Origin: Myxococcota bacterium | GTDB taxonomy: Bacteria > Myxococcota_A > UBA9160 > UBA4427 | Reading direction: 5' to 3' | DNA: 46,350 nt | NCBI GenBank assembly: GCA_029268645.1 | Contig: JAQWNI010000037.1 | Span: 1 to 46,350 of the forward strand | Part shown: in pieces, positions 33,064-41,321 of the stretch | Layout of the letters: every line of letters begins with the position of its first letter | How positions within the stretch are numbered: position 1 is the first letter of the stretch | The notes under the pieces: model-generated | Told to the model about the DNA's origin: nothing | Database searches by the model: none | Seen by the model: only the letters and a program-made list of their open reading frames with translations | Program-made: the position numbers and the translations under genes

Positions 33064-33915
33064 ATGCGGACTTCTGCGATTTGCGCGGCCGGCTTGGGTC
33101 TTTTGGCGGCTCTGCTGTTCTCCACCCCGGCTTGGTCCGGCGCCTACGCCATTGACCTGGATTTCACTGGCCCGGACTACGGCTCCTCGAGCATGACATT
33201 CGTCAATGGCTCCGGCAGTGCCCCAGGCTACGTGACGGATCCCAGTATCGGGGCGCCGTACGGGGGCAACAAGCGCCTTCGGCTCACGTCCAATGCAGGG
33301 GGTCAGCGCGGCAATGCGTGGTTCGCAGACGACTTCGTCGTGGCCAGCGAGGATTGGACGGCCGCGATCCATTGGCAGATGACCTACGGCAGTGGAGGGG
33401 GAGCCGACGGAATGGCCTTCCATATGCAAGCCATTGGGACGGGCGCCGACACCTTTCTCCAAGGCCAAGGTCTAGGTTTAGATTTCCTGAGTGTCGTTTT
33501 CCGCACCTACAATGGGGGTGGGCCTGGCGATTGCGGGATGGACTTTGCCTTAGGGGTCTACAACAGCTCAGGCAGCCCATCCGGGGGAGCTTGTGTGGAC
33601 CTGAGCGGTCTCGGCGGAACCGAGCCCTGGTCCTACACGGTCGAGATGGCCCACACCGCTCTGACCGACAACCTCGCCATCACGGTGACCAATACGAACA
33701 GCGGCAACACGACGGGTACTCTGAACTTCACAGTTGATCTCAGCGAACTCGATGAGGCGACCCCCGGCTTTTCCGCGCAGACCGGTGGGTCGGCGGAAAA
33801 CCATGACGTTCTAAGCTTCCAGGCGAATTTTACGGTCCCCGAGCCTGGAACGGCTGTCCTGATGGGTCTGGGTTTGGTGGGCTTGGGCTGGGCGGGCCGG
33901 GGTCGGAAGCGCTAG
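33064..33915 (+). CDS. PEP-CTERM-anchored, legume-lectin-like surface protein
   Basis: A 283-residue exported protein. It has a signal peptide (residues 1-24) and a beta-rich body with the L-type lectin look (AIDLDFTGP, GNAWFADDFV, GADGMAFHMQA, NLAITVTNT), which often binds carbohydrates. At the C-terminus is VPEP (258-261), a hydrophobic span of about 17 residues, and a basic end GRGRKR: the PEP-CTERM signal read by exosortase XrtA. No exosortase gene is in the window. GGAAGGGA precedes the ATG at 33064; a longer frame from 33016 is unlikely. The gene sits beside a glycosyltransferase and other polysaccharide genes, as PEP-CTERM systems usually do. Confidence 0.85.
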   Translation: MRTSAICAAGLGLLAALLFSTPAWSGAYAIDLDFTGPDYGSSSMTFVNGSGSAPGYVTDPSIGAPYGGNKRLRLTSNAGGQRGNAWFADDFVVASEDWTAAIHWQMTYGSGGGADGMAFHMQAIGTGADTFLQGQGLGLDFLSVVFRTYNGGGPGDCGMDFALGVYNSSGSPSGGACVDLSGLGGTEPWSYTVEMAHTALTDNLAITVTNTNSGNTTGTLNFTVDLSELDEATPGFSAQTGGSAENHDVLSFQANFTVPEPGTAVLMGLGLVGLGWAGRGRKR

Positions 33916-34167
33916 AGCATTCTCGCTCAACCAGCCCGTCTCTCAAGAAGTCACCTCCAGACCGGCGTGCTCTGCCAGCGACAGGTGGCCGGGTGTTCCT
34001 GCTGGGTCGGGCCTCAGCCGATCGGGATGTCGGTCCTGAGCGTTTGATGGGCGCCCACCCACCCAATGGGCTTACAATGCAGTCCAGCGAGAGGGGGGGG
34101 CGACCTGCGTCTTGGGGTCTCCGGCAGGTTGACGGTTGTCGGTCTCCTTGCGCTTTAAGAGAGGCCC

Positions 34168-35367
34168 ATGAAAAAGCGCTTACTAATTGTTTATCCCGAT
34201 GTCCCGTATCCTCCCAATCGGAATGGGATGTCGATCCGCTACTACCCTCTAATCCGGCGGCTGGCTGTCGATCACGAAGTGACTTTGATTTGTCGCTGGT
34301 CTGAAGAGGAAGAGCCAGATCTAGGAGACCTTGGGGACTGGGTCGAAGAACTGCATGTTCTCCGCTTGGAACCCAAGAGTAAGTCGCTCAGAAACCGGAT
34401 AGGCGGTGCGATGAGCCGCATTTCGCCTTTTGGGACCCCGTATAAGGCCTACGATTACAACGCCGAGTTGACCGCCAACTGGATCGTCGAATGTCTCAAA
34501 GGTCGCTACGACAGCGTCCTCTGCGCGGGGCTCAGTCAGCGCCTGCGGATGATACGCTGGAAAATTGATACTGCGCGCTTTGTCTTAGACATCGTCGATT
34601 CGCCTTCCTTGATGATGGAGCGCCGGCCAGACTCTCCCGCTTTCAAGAAGGATCTCAGAGTTCGCAAAATAAAACGCTGGGAAGCCGCATTGATCAATCT
34701 GGCTGACGCGGCCGTTTACATCTCGCCGGTTGACCAACGGCAAGTCGAGCACAGAATCGATCCCCGTGTGGAATTGGATTTTATTCCCAATGGCGTGTTC
34801 GTTGACGATCACACAGAAGAAGCCGTTGATCTTCCCTCACCCAGTGTCGGAATTTTAGGCAATATGTCTTATCCCCCGAATATCGAAATGGCTCTCTCGC
34901 TTCATCAAATGTGGAATCAACTGAGGGCCACCACGCACCCTAACCTTCACCTCTGCATCATCGGCCGACTGCCCCACCCATCCGTCGCGGCGCTCGCGGG
35001 GCCAGGCGTGACCGTAACGGGTGCGGTGCCCAACATCTGGAGCTGGGTCAATGCCGTCGACCTCTTTGTCGTGGACATGAAGCAGGGGGCGGGCCTGCAA
35101 AATAAGTTGCTTGAGATCATGTATGCCGGCCGGCCGATCGTCGCTTCCCCTGAAGCCAATGGGGGGCTCGGTGCCATCGAAGGGGAGTCGATCGAACTGG
35201 CTCGAAACGAAACAGAATTTCTTGAAAAGATGACAGCCCTGCTGGACGATCCCGACCGACGAAGCCGTATCGGCGCCGGCGGACGCCGGTTTGTCGAAGC
35301 CGAATACCTCTGGGACAGCGTCTATCGAAAGTTCGATCGATTCATTCGCGGCGCTCAAGAAACTTAA
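34168..35367 (+). CDS. GT-B glycosyltransferase (GT4 type, PEP-CTERM/EPS-associated)
   Basis: A 399-residue cytosolic glycosyltransferase. The N-terminal part (VYPDVPYPPNRNGMSIRYYPLI) resembles the PEP-CTERM/EpsH1-associated sugar transferases. The C-terminal part has the GT4 features: FIPNGV (around 208-213), ILGNMSYPPN (about 230) and a nucleotide-sugar region with QGAGLQNKLLEIMYAGRPIVAS. It transfers a sugar to a growing glycan at the inner membrane; donor and acceptor unknown. It ends 30 nt before the convergent pyruvyltransferase gene. With a PEP-CTERM protein next door it probably belongs to the exopolysaccharide system. Confidence 0.83.
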   Translation: MKKRLLIVYPDVPYPPNRNGMSIRYYPLIRRLAVDHEVTLICRWSEEEEPDLGDLGDWVEELHVLRLEPKSKSLRNRIGGAMSRISPFGTPYKAYDYNAELTANWIVECLKGRYDSVLCAGLSQRLRMIRWKIDTARFVLDIVDSPSLMMERRPDSPAFKKDLRVRKIKRWEAALINLADAAVYISPVDQRQVEHRIDPRVELDFIPNGVFVDDHTEEAVDLPSPSVGILGNMSYPPNIEMALSLHQMWNQLRATTHPNLHLCIIGRLPHPSVAALAGPGVTVTGAVPNIWSWVNAVDLFVVDMKQGAGLQNKLLEIMYAGRPIVASPEANGGLGAIEGESIELARNETEFLEKMTALLDDPDRRSRIGAGGRRFVEAEYLWDSVYRKFDRFIRGAQET

Positions 35368-35396
35368 GGGCCATGGGGAAGCCGAGGCCTCGCCGG

Positions 35397-36566
35397 CTAG
35401 ATCAAAGCTTTCCTTAGTAGTTCAAAGGTTTTTTGGGCGGCCTCTTGCCGGGAACGAAGCGCTGCCTCCAATTGATGTCGTCGGTGACTGCGATCTTCCC
35501 AGAGAGCTGTGAATCCATCTCGGAGCCACTCTTCGTTTAATTCGGCTACTGGAATCTGCCATTCGGGTTGGCCGATTTCGTGAAAAAGCCTCTCGACCTT
35601 GGGCATGTAGTTAAGGCCAAGCAGGGGCGTTCCGTTGTTGATTGCCAGAATGGCGCCGTGCAGTCTCATGGCCACGATGGCCTCGCATTGATTCATGATC
35701 GCCATAGTGACTGCGGGCGAATAGGGACCTTGCAGCGCGTGGATGCGTTCGCTTTTTCCAAGCTGTTCGGCGAAACGACGGGCGAAAGGACGATCGTCGA
35801 ATTCAGTCGAAGTCTGCATCGGGACCAAAAGGATCGAGCAGTCGTATTCGGCGATTAGCCATCGGCAAAATGAAACAAGCATCGGATCAAGGCCGTTGGC
35901 TTCTGACGCCCTTCCGTAAAGACAAAGGCCGATCATCGGACGCCCCGAGTCCTCGACGCCTTCTCGGGCGAGCGCTTCGAGCGCCTGCTCTTTCTGGGCC
36001 GCCTCCAGAAGGAAGACCAAGTCGGCGGTCACCTGTACGCGATCAGGGTCCACGCCACATTCCACAGCCAATTCCGCCGAGGGGCGATCTCGTACGATGA
36101 GAGCGTCGACCTGATTCAAGACTTCGCCAAGCCTTGACCGGGAAGCGGCATGATGGAGCGGCCCGATGCTGACGCCGGCCACCGCGACTTTCCGTCCGGA
36201 CCTTTTACATTGCTCAATCCGATTGAAGAGATTGTCTAGATAGGCATGGCTGTCTGGGTGGTCGTAGAAAAGCCCGCCTCCGCCAAAGAGAAAGGCATCG
36301 CAAGCCCGAAAAGCGGTCCACGAGCGGAAGAATTCTCTTCGATTGCGCCCGAGGGAACGAACGATCCAGTCCGCCGGGCGTCGGGGCAGAACCTCGGCCA
36401 CCGAAGAGATGTCGTGCATCGAGGCGGTGTAGTCCGAATTGCCCGAGAAAACGACGGGGTCGATGTCCGGGATAGCCTGCTTGAGCCCCTTTTGCAGGCT
36501 AGCAAGAATGGCTTCATCGCCGGTGTTCTCGTAACCGTAATATCCAAAAATGCCCAGTTTCTTCAA
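35397..36566 (-). CDS. Polysaccharide pyruvyl transferase family protein (CsaB-like)
   Basis: A 389-residue enzyme of the CsaB/WcaK family that adds ketal-linked pyruvate to a polysaccharide sugar. The family features are an N-terminal GYYGYENTGDEAIL, a central FGGGGLFYDH, VAGVSIGPL, and a C-terminal MRLHGAILAINNGTPLLGLNY stretch. It is downstream (38 nt) of a flippase-like gene on the same strand, so the repeat unit is likely modified in the same pathway. The acceptor sugar is not known. In some bacteria such modification anchors S-layer proteins; in others it decorates exopolysaccharide. Confidence 0.88.
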   Translation of the reverse strand: MKKLGIFGYYGYENTGDEAILASLQKGLKQAIPDIDPVVFSGNSDYTASMHDISSVAEVLPRRPADWIVRSLGRNRREFFRSWTAFRACDAFLFGGGGLFYDHPDSHAYLDNLFNRIEQCKRSGRKVAVAGVSIGPLHHAASRSRLGEVLNQVDALIVRDRPSAELAVECGVDPDRVQVTADLVFLLEAAQKEQALEALAREGVEDSGRPMIGLCLYGRASEANGLDPMLVSFCRWLIAEYDCSILLVPMQTSTEFDDRPFARRFAEQLGKSERIHALQGPYSPAVTMAIMNQCEAIVAMRLHGAILAINNGTPLLGLNYMPKVERLFHEIGQPEWQIPVAELNEEWLRDGFTALWEDRSHRRHQLEAALRSRQEAAQKTFELLRKALI

Positions 36567-36603
36567 GGCGTGCTCCTGGTGGCATGCACTTAACGTTCCG
36601 TTG

Positions 36604-38076
36604 TCAGCTGCTTGCCTTCCCCACGACCCCGCGCACGCTTTCCCAGATATCCCGAATTCGATTCATCTCATAGTCGCGAACTAGACCGAACATCCAGAGC
36701 CAGAGAGGGAAAGTGAGAGCGATCAGAAACTTGATTCCAATGGCCCAAGCCGGATCTTTGATCGGGATAGATGAGGAGAGGAAGTAAAGGCAAAGAGCTA
36801 CGGAGGTCATCACGAGAAGGCGGAAGCCCTCGTAGGGAATTCGGTAAAGAGATTGGGAATAGAGAAAGATCATGCCCGCGAGAAGGGTGAAGGATGAGGC
36901 CGTACTCACCGCGGCCCCCATGATGCCGAGCTTGGGAATGAGGATGAAGTTCATAGCGACATTCAGGCCCGCTACGGCGAGGACAAATCCGCCGAGGTAG
37001 AGCGTTTTCTTTTCCAAAAGCAGACCGAATTGAAAATACGAATAGGCCCCATACGCCATGTAGCCAACGAGTAGGAGAGGAACATAACGGGCAGCCGTCT
37101 GAAATTCGCTCCCGGCGATCACTTGGATGACGTCGGGGATGAGGGTCGATATGCCCAGCACGACAAACAGCTGAACGAACCAAAAATAGCTGAAGACATG
37201 CCCAAAAATCGGTCGGGCATTGGGGTCTTCGACGATTTCGAAACGCTTGGGTCCCCAGATGCGCAGGAAGGGGCTGAGAATGAGCATGTTGGGCATCATG
37301 CCGAATTTATACGCGAGGGCGTAAATTCCGATATCGGCCAGCCCATCGAACCGCTGCAGAAAAAAGCGGTCGCCGAAATTTAAGATGTACATCCCGGCCC
37401 AGCTGCCCAGCAGTGGGGCACTATAGGTGAGCATTGAGCGGGCAATGGAGGCATCAAAACTGATTCGTATCTCTGTGAGGAGTCGCGAGATCAGAAAAAG
37501 ACCGAGCAAGCCGGAGGTGATCAGGCCGGAAAGGAGGATGCCCTCCACGCCGAAGTCGAGGTAGACAATGAAGAGAATGTTGAGGCTGAGGCTCAAGAGC
37601 AATCGTGAGAGCGAAATCGAGACGAAGAGCACCGATCGTTCCTGAATTCGAAGCAGAGTCATCGGGACGCCGTTCAGCAACTGAATGGCCAGGGTGGCGA
37701 AGGTGATGTTGAGGAATCGAGAGAAGTCGGGGGTTTCGAAAACAAGACTGGAGATCCAAGGAGCGGAGAGCATCATCGGAGTGAGGAAGACCGCGGAAAC
37801 GCCGATGATCGAAACGAGAGCCATTGTGATGAGTTGATCGCGCTGGCGTGCATCGTATTGGTGGTAATAACGAACGACGGCCTGAGTAATGCCGACTTCC
37901 ATCACAATGCCAAAGACGTACGACACCAAATCGAGCAGCTCCAACACCCCGTACTGCTCGGTGGAGAGATAGTGGGTGTAGATCGGGATCATAAGGAACC
38001 CGATGGATCTCGAAGCGAGGTCGCCGAGCCCGTAGATTGAAGAGTGCTTGAGAAGCTGTCGGATCGTATCGAACAA
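36604..38076 (-). CDS. Polysaccharide flippase (Wzx / MATE-like oligosaccharide transporter)
   Basis: A 490-residue, highly hydrophobic protein with about 14 spans, of the polysaccharide-export (PST/MOP) superfamily. It begins with SSIYGLGDLASRSIGFLMIPIYTHYLS, the usual family opening. It would move lipid-linked repeat units across the inner membrane. It is the first gene of a two-gene minus-strand set with the pyruvyltransferase. Substrate unknown. The final part (EMNRIRDIWESVRG) is a polar cytoplasmic tail. Confidence 0.85.
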   Translation of the reverse strand: MFDTIRQLLKHSSIYGLGDLASRSIGFLMIPIYTHYLSTEQYGVLELLDLVSYVFGIVMEVGITQAVVRYYHQYDARQRDQLITMALVSIIGVSAVFLTPMMLSAPWISSLVFETPDFSRFLNITFATLAIQLLNGVPMTLLRIQERSVLFVSISLSRLLLSLSLNILFIVYLDFGVEGILLSGLITSGLLGLFLISRLLTEIRISFDASIARSMLTYSAPLLGSWAGMYILNFGDRFFLQRFDGLADIGIYALAYKFGMMPNMLILSPFLRIWGPKRFEIVEDPNARPIFGHVFSYFWFVQLFVVLGISTLIPDVIQVIAGSEFQTAARYVPLLLVGYMAYGAYSYFQFGLLLEKKTLYLGGFVLAVAGLNVAMNFILIPKLGIMGAAVSTASSFTLLAGMIFLYSQSLYRIPYEGFRLLVMTSVALCLYFLSSSIPIKDPAWAIGIKFLIALTFPLWLWMFGLVRDYEMNRIRDIWESVRGVVGKASS

Positions 38077-38388
38077 GGCGAGGCTCTATTGGGAAAGCAA
38101 GGAAGAAGGTCAGGGTCGTTACAATGTGGAGTCCTGAGCGATCCCTGTGCGGTGCTTCTCTAAACCGCGGCAACGATATGTCAGTAGCGTCACCGTCTCC
38201 AACCAACTTGAATAGACAGGACTTTTCGGGCGCTCTTCCATCGTCGGTTCATGATTCGAGGCAGGGCGGATCTAGGGTCCAGCCGATGGGGAGGCTATCT
38301 GTGCAAGAAGAAATAGATGAAGATCCCCAGAGGGTCTCGGCTCGTAGCCGTGGCCTCTCGCCCCTCGCGGCGAGCCGAGGCCTTGGGT
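38077..38388 (-). other. Intergenic stretch with a long GC-rich hairpin
   Basis: 312 nt between the TauD gene and the start of the flippase, no credible gene. GGTCTCGGCTCG (38333-38344) pairs at 11 of 12 positions with CGAGCCGAGGCC (38371-38382), giving a strong stem about 7 nt downstream of the TauD stop (minus strand). No U-run follows, so it is terminator-like rather than a standard terminator. Confidence 0.45.
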
Positions 38389-39228
38389 TCATCCAGATCC
38401 AATCGTCGTGCGGTGTAGGCGCCGGGGATGACCCTCATATCCCCCGGTCGCCGCATGCAGCACGCTTCGGTTGTCCCACATGACCACCATGTCGGGTGCC
38501 CATTCATGGCGGTAAAGAAACTCTTCCCGGATCTGCCAGGCTTGGACCTCTTGGAGGAGGGGGATCGCTTCTTCGCTGGGCATGCCTTCAATTCCGATGA
38601 TGTAGCCCAGCGTACTAAAGACCGCGGGTCGCCCCGTCTCGGGATGGGACCGAACCAGGGGGTGAGTGAACTCCGCGAGAGCTTCTTCGGAGGGTCTGAT
38701 GTCCATGCTGCGCCCTGCCATATCGGCTAGCCCGTAGCTGCCGCCGGGCGCGTAGGGGATCTTGGCCGAGTGAATGGCGCGCAAATCATCAATTTTCTGA
38801 CGGAAGGCATCGGGCATAGCCGCATAGGCGGCGTGTTGATTGGCAAAGACAGTGTCACCTCCGGACGGGGGAATGATCACGCTCCGCAAGATCGTTCCCT
38901 GGGGCGGATGTTCCTGAAAGCTCCAATCCGAGTGAAAGTTTTCGGCAAAGAGCGGCGAGGTCTCGTCCGCATCCCGACAGACGGCTGCGATGTGATCGTG
39001 CCCAGGAATCGAGCCGAAAAAGGGATCGTGACCGAAAGGTCCAAAAGAGAGGGTAAATCGCTCGAGGTCGTCATCCCCGATCGCCTGGTCGGGAAAGATG
39101 AGGACGTGGTGTTCCAACCAAGCAGCCCGGACCGCAGCCACCGTATCGGGTCCAAGGGGTTGGCCGAGGTCGAGGCCGGACACCCGCGCTCCGCAGGCTC
39201 CCGCTGCTTTCTCGATTGTGAGCGCCAT
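38389..39228 (-). CDS. TauD/TfdA-family Fe(II)/2-oxoglutarate dioxygenase
   Basis: A 279-residue dioxygenase. The iron triad is H99-x-D101 (FHSDWSF) and H258 (RSVLHAA). R270 or R273 near the C-terminus would bind the 2-oxoglutarate carboxylate. A GGDTVFAN strand and the MVVMWDNRS segment are typical. The family hydroxylates taurine, 2,4-D, alkyl sulfates and other small acids; the substrate here cannot be named. The C-terminus stops just after HRTTI, a few residues shorter than most relatives. It is divergent from the HCCA isomerase-like gene at 39415, with about 190 nt between. Confidence 0.88.
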   Translation of the reverse strand: MALTIEKAAGACGARVSGLDLGQPLGPDTVAAVRAAWLEHHVLIFPDQAIGDDDLERFTLSFGPFGHDPFFGSIPGHDHIAAVCRDADETSPLFAENFHSDWSFQEHPPQGTILRSVIIPPSGGDTVFANQHAAYAAMPDAFRQKIDDLRAIHSAKIPYAPGGSYGLADMAGRSMDIRPSEEALAEFTHPLVRSHPETGRPAVFSTLGYIIGIEGMPSEEAIPLLQEVQAWQIREEFLYRHEWAPDMVVMWDNRSVLHAATGGYEGHPRRLHRTTIGSG

Positions 39229-39414
39229 GGGGTCTCCTTCCGGAGCGCGTCCGGTTCAGAATGGCCAATGGATTCCACGATAACTGAAGCCGAGCGGACC
39301 GGCCGGCCTCCGGGTGGCTTGTTCTTGCCTTATCTTCTTGTCAATCACCCGCCCGGCCCTCCACCGGACTGACGGGTGCCGCTTGCCCCCCCCCGGCGAT
39401 GAGGAGGCCGACAG

Positions 39415-40074
39415 ATGAGCCAGCCAACCCTTTCGATTGACGTTTTCTGGTCGTTCAGAAGCCCGTACTCGTATCTCGCAACCGGGCGCCTGGCGGCTTT
39501 GCGATCGGACTTCAACCTCGAAGTCAATGTGCGGCCGGTGCTTCCGATCGCGGTGCGGACTCCGGAATTCTTCGCGCGCGTGAACCCACTCTTCCCAAGC
39601 TACCTCGTTCGAGATGTGATGCGGCTCGGAGAGTTTCTGGGCATTCCAATTCGCTGGCCTCGCCCGGATCCGGTGGTGATGAACCCTGATCGCACGTACC
39701 CCCTTGAGCAGCCATACATCCATCGCTTGACACGTCTGGGTGTCGCTGCTGCGGAAAAGGGCCGAGGGCTTGCGTTCCTCGACGAAGTCTCAAAAGTGAT
39801 TTGGGACGGCAGCGTGACAGATTGGCACGAAGGAAACCATCTTTCCGATGCCGCCGCTCGAGCGGGTCTTGACTTGGATGAACTCGACCGCACCATCGAG
39901 GGCAACTCGGATCACTTCGTCGACGCGATTGAAAAAAACCAGCAAGCGCTCGAAGCTGCCGGCCATTGGGGGGTGCCCACCATGGTGTTCAACGGAGAGC
40001 CCTTCTTCGGGCAAGATCGGATCGATCTCCTCGTTTGGCGCTTGCAGCAGGCGCGCTCGCAATCTCCCGATTAA
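39415..40074 (+). CDS. 2-hydroxychromene-2-carboxylate isomerase / kappa-class GST-like (DsbA fold) protein
   Basis: A 219-residue DsbA-fold protein. The opening VFWSFRSPYSYLA carries the S-P-Y motif whose Ser binds the glutathione sulfur in HCCA isomerase and GST kappa. The thioredoxin-like end GHWGVPTMVFNGEPFFGQDR has the cis-Pro (VP). There is no CxxC, so it is not a disulfide oxidase. The family isomerises aromatic-degradation intermediates or conjugates glutathione. It is convergent with the SDR gene (about 96 nt). GAGGAGG lies upstream of the ATG. The neighbouring dioxygenase may share a substrate, which is inference. Confidence 0.85.
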   Translation: MSQPTLSIDVFWSFRSPYSYLATGRLAALRSDFNLEVNVRPVLPIAVRTPEFFARVNPLFPSYLVRDVMRLGEFLGIPIRWPRPDPVVMNPDRTYPLEQPYIHRLTRLGVAAAEKGRGLAFLDEVSKVIWDGSVTDWHEGNHLSDAAARAGLDLDELDRTIEGNSDHFVDAIEKNQQALEAAGHWGVPTMVFNGEPFFGQDRIDLLVWRLQQARSQSPD

Positions 40075-40170
40075 AAGGTGAAAGACCTCGAATTCGAAAA
40101 GAGGCTTCCAACCACTCCGAGCAGTGCTCCTGCGAGGCTTCGCGCTGAGAGTTGTGGGGAGATGCTTTCT

Positions 40171-41103
40171 TCAGCGAAAAGCCACGCCGGTGAGTCGCTC
40201 GGACTCGGTCCAAAGCTTCCCGGCGTTTTCGGTGTCGTAGGCCCAGGGCGCGTAGCCACTGGCAGCGTTTTCTGCGCTCATCGGTTCGGCCACCTGACAG
40301 TCCGCGAGATAGGCCCCGCCGTGGCCGAGTAGAGCATCGGAGGTCGCTGCCCAGACTGAGGTGGCGGCGCCTTGGGGCACGCTCTTCATCTGGATACCTC
40401 TCTCCTCAAAACTTGACCGCATGGCCTCCATTAAGGCTTGGGGAACGTGTCGTGAAAGATCGGTCTGGATCACGCCAGGGTGGACCGATAGGGAATGCAG
40501 CTGGTCGCCTTTTCGGCGCTGTAACTCGGAGGCAAACCAGAGATTGGCGGTTTTTGCGTGGGCGTAGGCGAGACGAGGGTCGTAGTCGCGTTTTTTCCAA
40601 TTGAGATCATCGACGTCGCAAGTTCCGAAGGCATGAGCTCCTGAACTCAGCGTGACGACCCGTGCGTTCGAAGCGAGGGCCGGCATTAGACCCGCTGTCC
40701 ACGTGAAGTGACCTAAGTGGTTGGTGCCGAACTGAGTCTCGAAGCCGTCGTCGGTCTGGCCCTCGGGGCACATCATCACCCCGGCATTGTTGATCAGAAG
40801 GTGAATCGGTTGACTTCGGGCGACGATCCGCTTCGCGGCCGCTGCGACACTGGCTTGTGAAGCCAGTTCGAGTTCCTCGCCATCAAATTGCGCTTCGGGC
40901 AACTGCGATCGCAGTGTCGCCAGGGCCGCATCGATTTTTTCTGCACTGCGACCGGTAATGGTCACGGAGGCCCCGACTGACGCCAGCGATCGGGCCGTCT
41001 CAATGCCGAGGCCACCGGTGGCCCCGGTCACGACGGCATGTTGACCGTCTAGTCGAATACCTTGAAGAACGTCGTCGGTGGTCGATTCGCCATTGAACGC
41101 CAT
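40171..41103 (-). CDS. Short-chain dehydrogenase/reductase (retinol dehydrogenase/WWOX-like)
   Basis: A 310-residue SDR. The cofactor motif is TGATGGLG (26-33), NNAG follows strand 4 (LLINNAGVMMCPEG), and the active site has LSSGAHA and the Y-A-H-A-K pair. The layout (early DLKGKTVLVTG-like start, a long insert after the active site and a C-terminal region with PQGAATSVWAA) matches the retinol dehydrogenase/protochlorophyllide reductase group. AAGGAG just before the ATG at 41103 supports this start over a longer frame to 41235. Substrate unknown; lipophilic alcohols or ketones are common for this group. Confidence 0.87.
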   Translation of the reverse strand: MAFNGESTTDDVLQGIRLDGQHAVVTGATGGLGIETARSLASVGASVTITGRSAEKIDAALATLRSQLPEAQFDGEELELASQASVAAAAKRIVARSQPIHLLINNAGVMMCPEGQTDDGFETQFGTNHLGHFTWTAGLMPALASNARVVTLSSGAHAFGTCDVDDLNWKKRDYDPRLAYAHAKTANLWFASELQRRKGDQLHSLSVHPGVIQTDLSRHVPQALMEAMRSSFEERGIQMKSVPQGAATSVWAATSDALLGHGGAYLADCQVAEPMSAENAASGYAPWAYDTENAGKLWTESERLTGVAFR

Positions 41104-41321
41104 GGGGGGCTCCTTACTGGATGATTGCAGGGTCTTGCCGACCCGATTGGGACGGGACGTTACCAAGTTCTCGCCTCGTCTGGCGAGTTCGTTTCTGAAG
41201 CGCCCGGGGTAAGGGCCTGCCGGGTCGCTGGTCATCCTCTGAGGGCGACCCCAGGAGGAAGGAAAGGGCCGCGATCCCCCGACTTGCGACCTTCCTCAGG
41301 AAAGTTTGTCCTGGGTTCTCT

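Noticed and set aside
38295-38591. Frameshift in the C-terminus of the TauD-like gene
   Set aside because: The in-frame end HRTTI matches the usual family end and the other frame continues without family features, so a natural short C-terminus is simpler.
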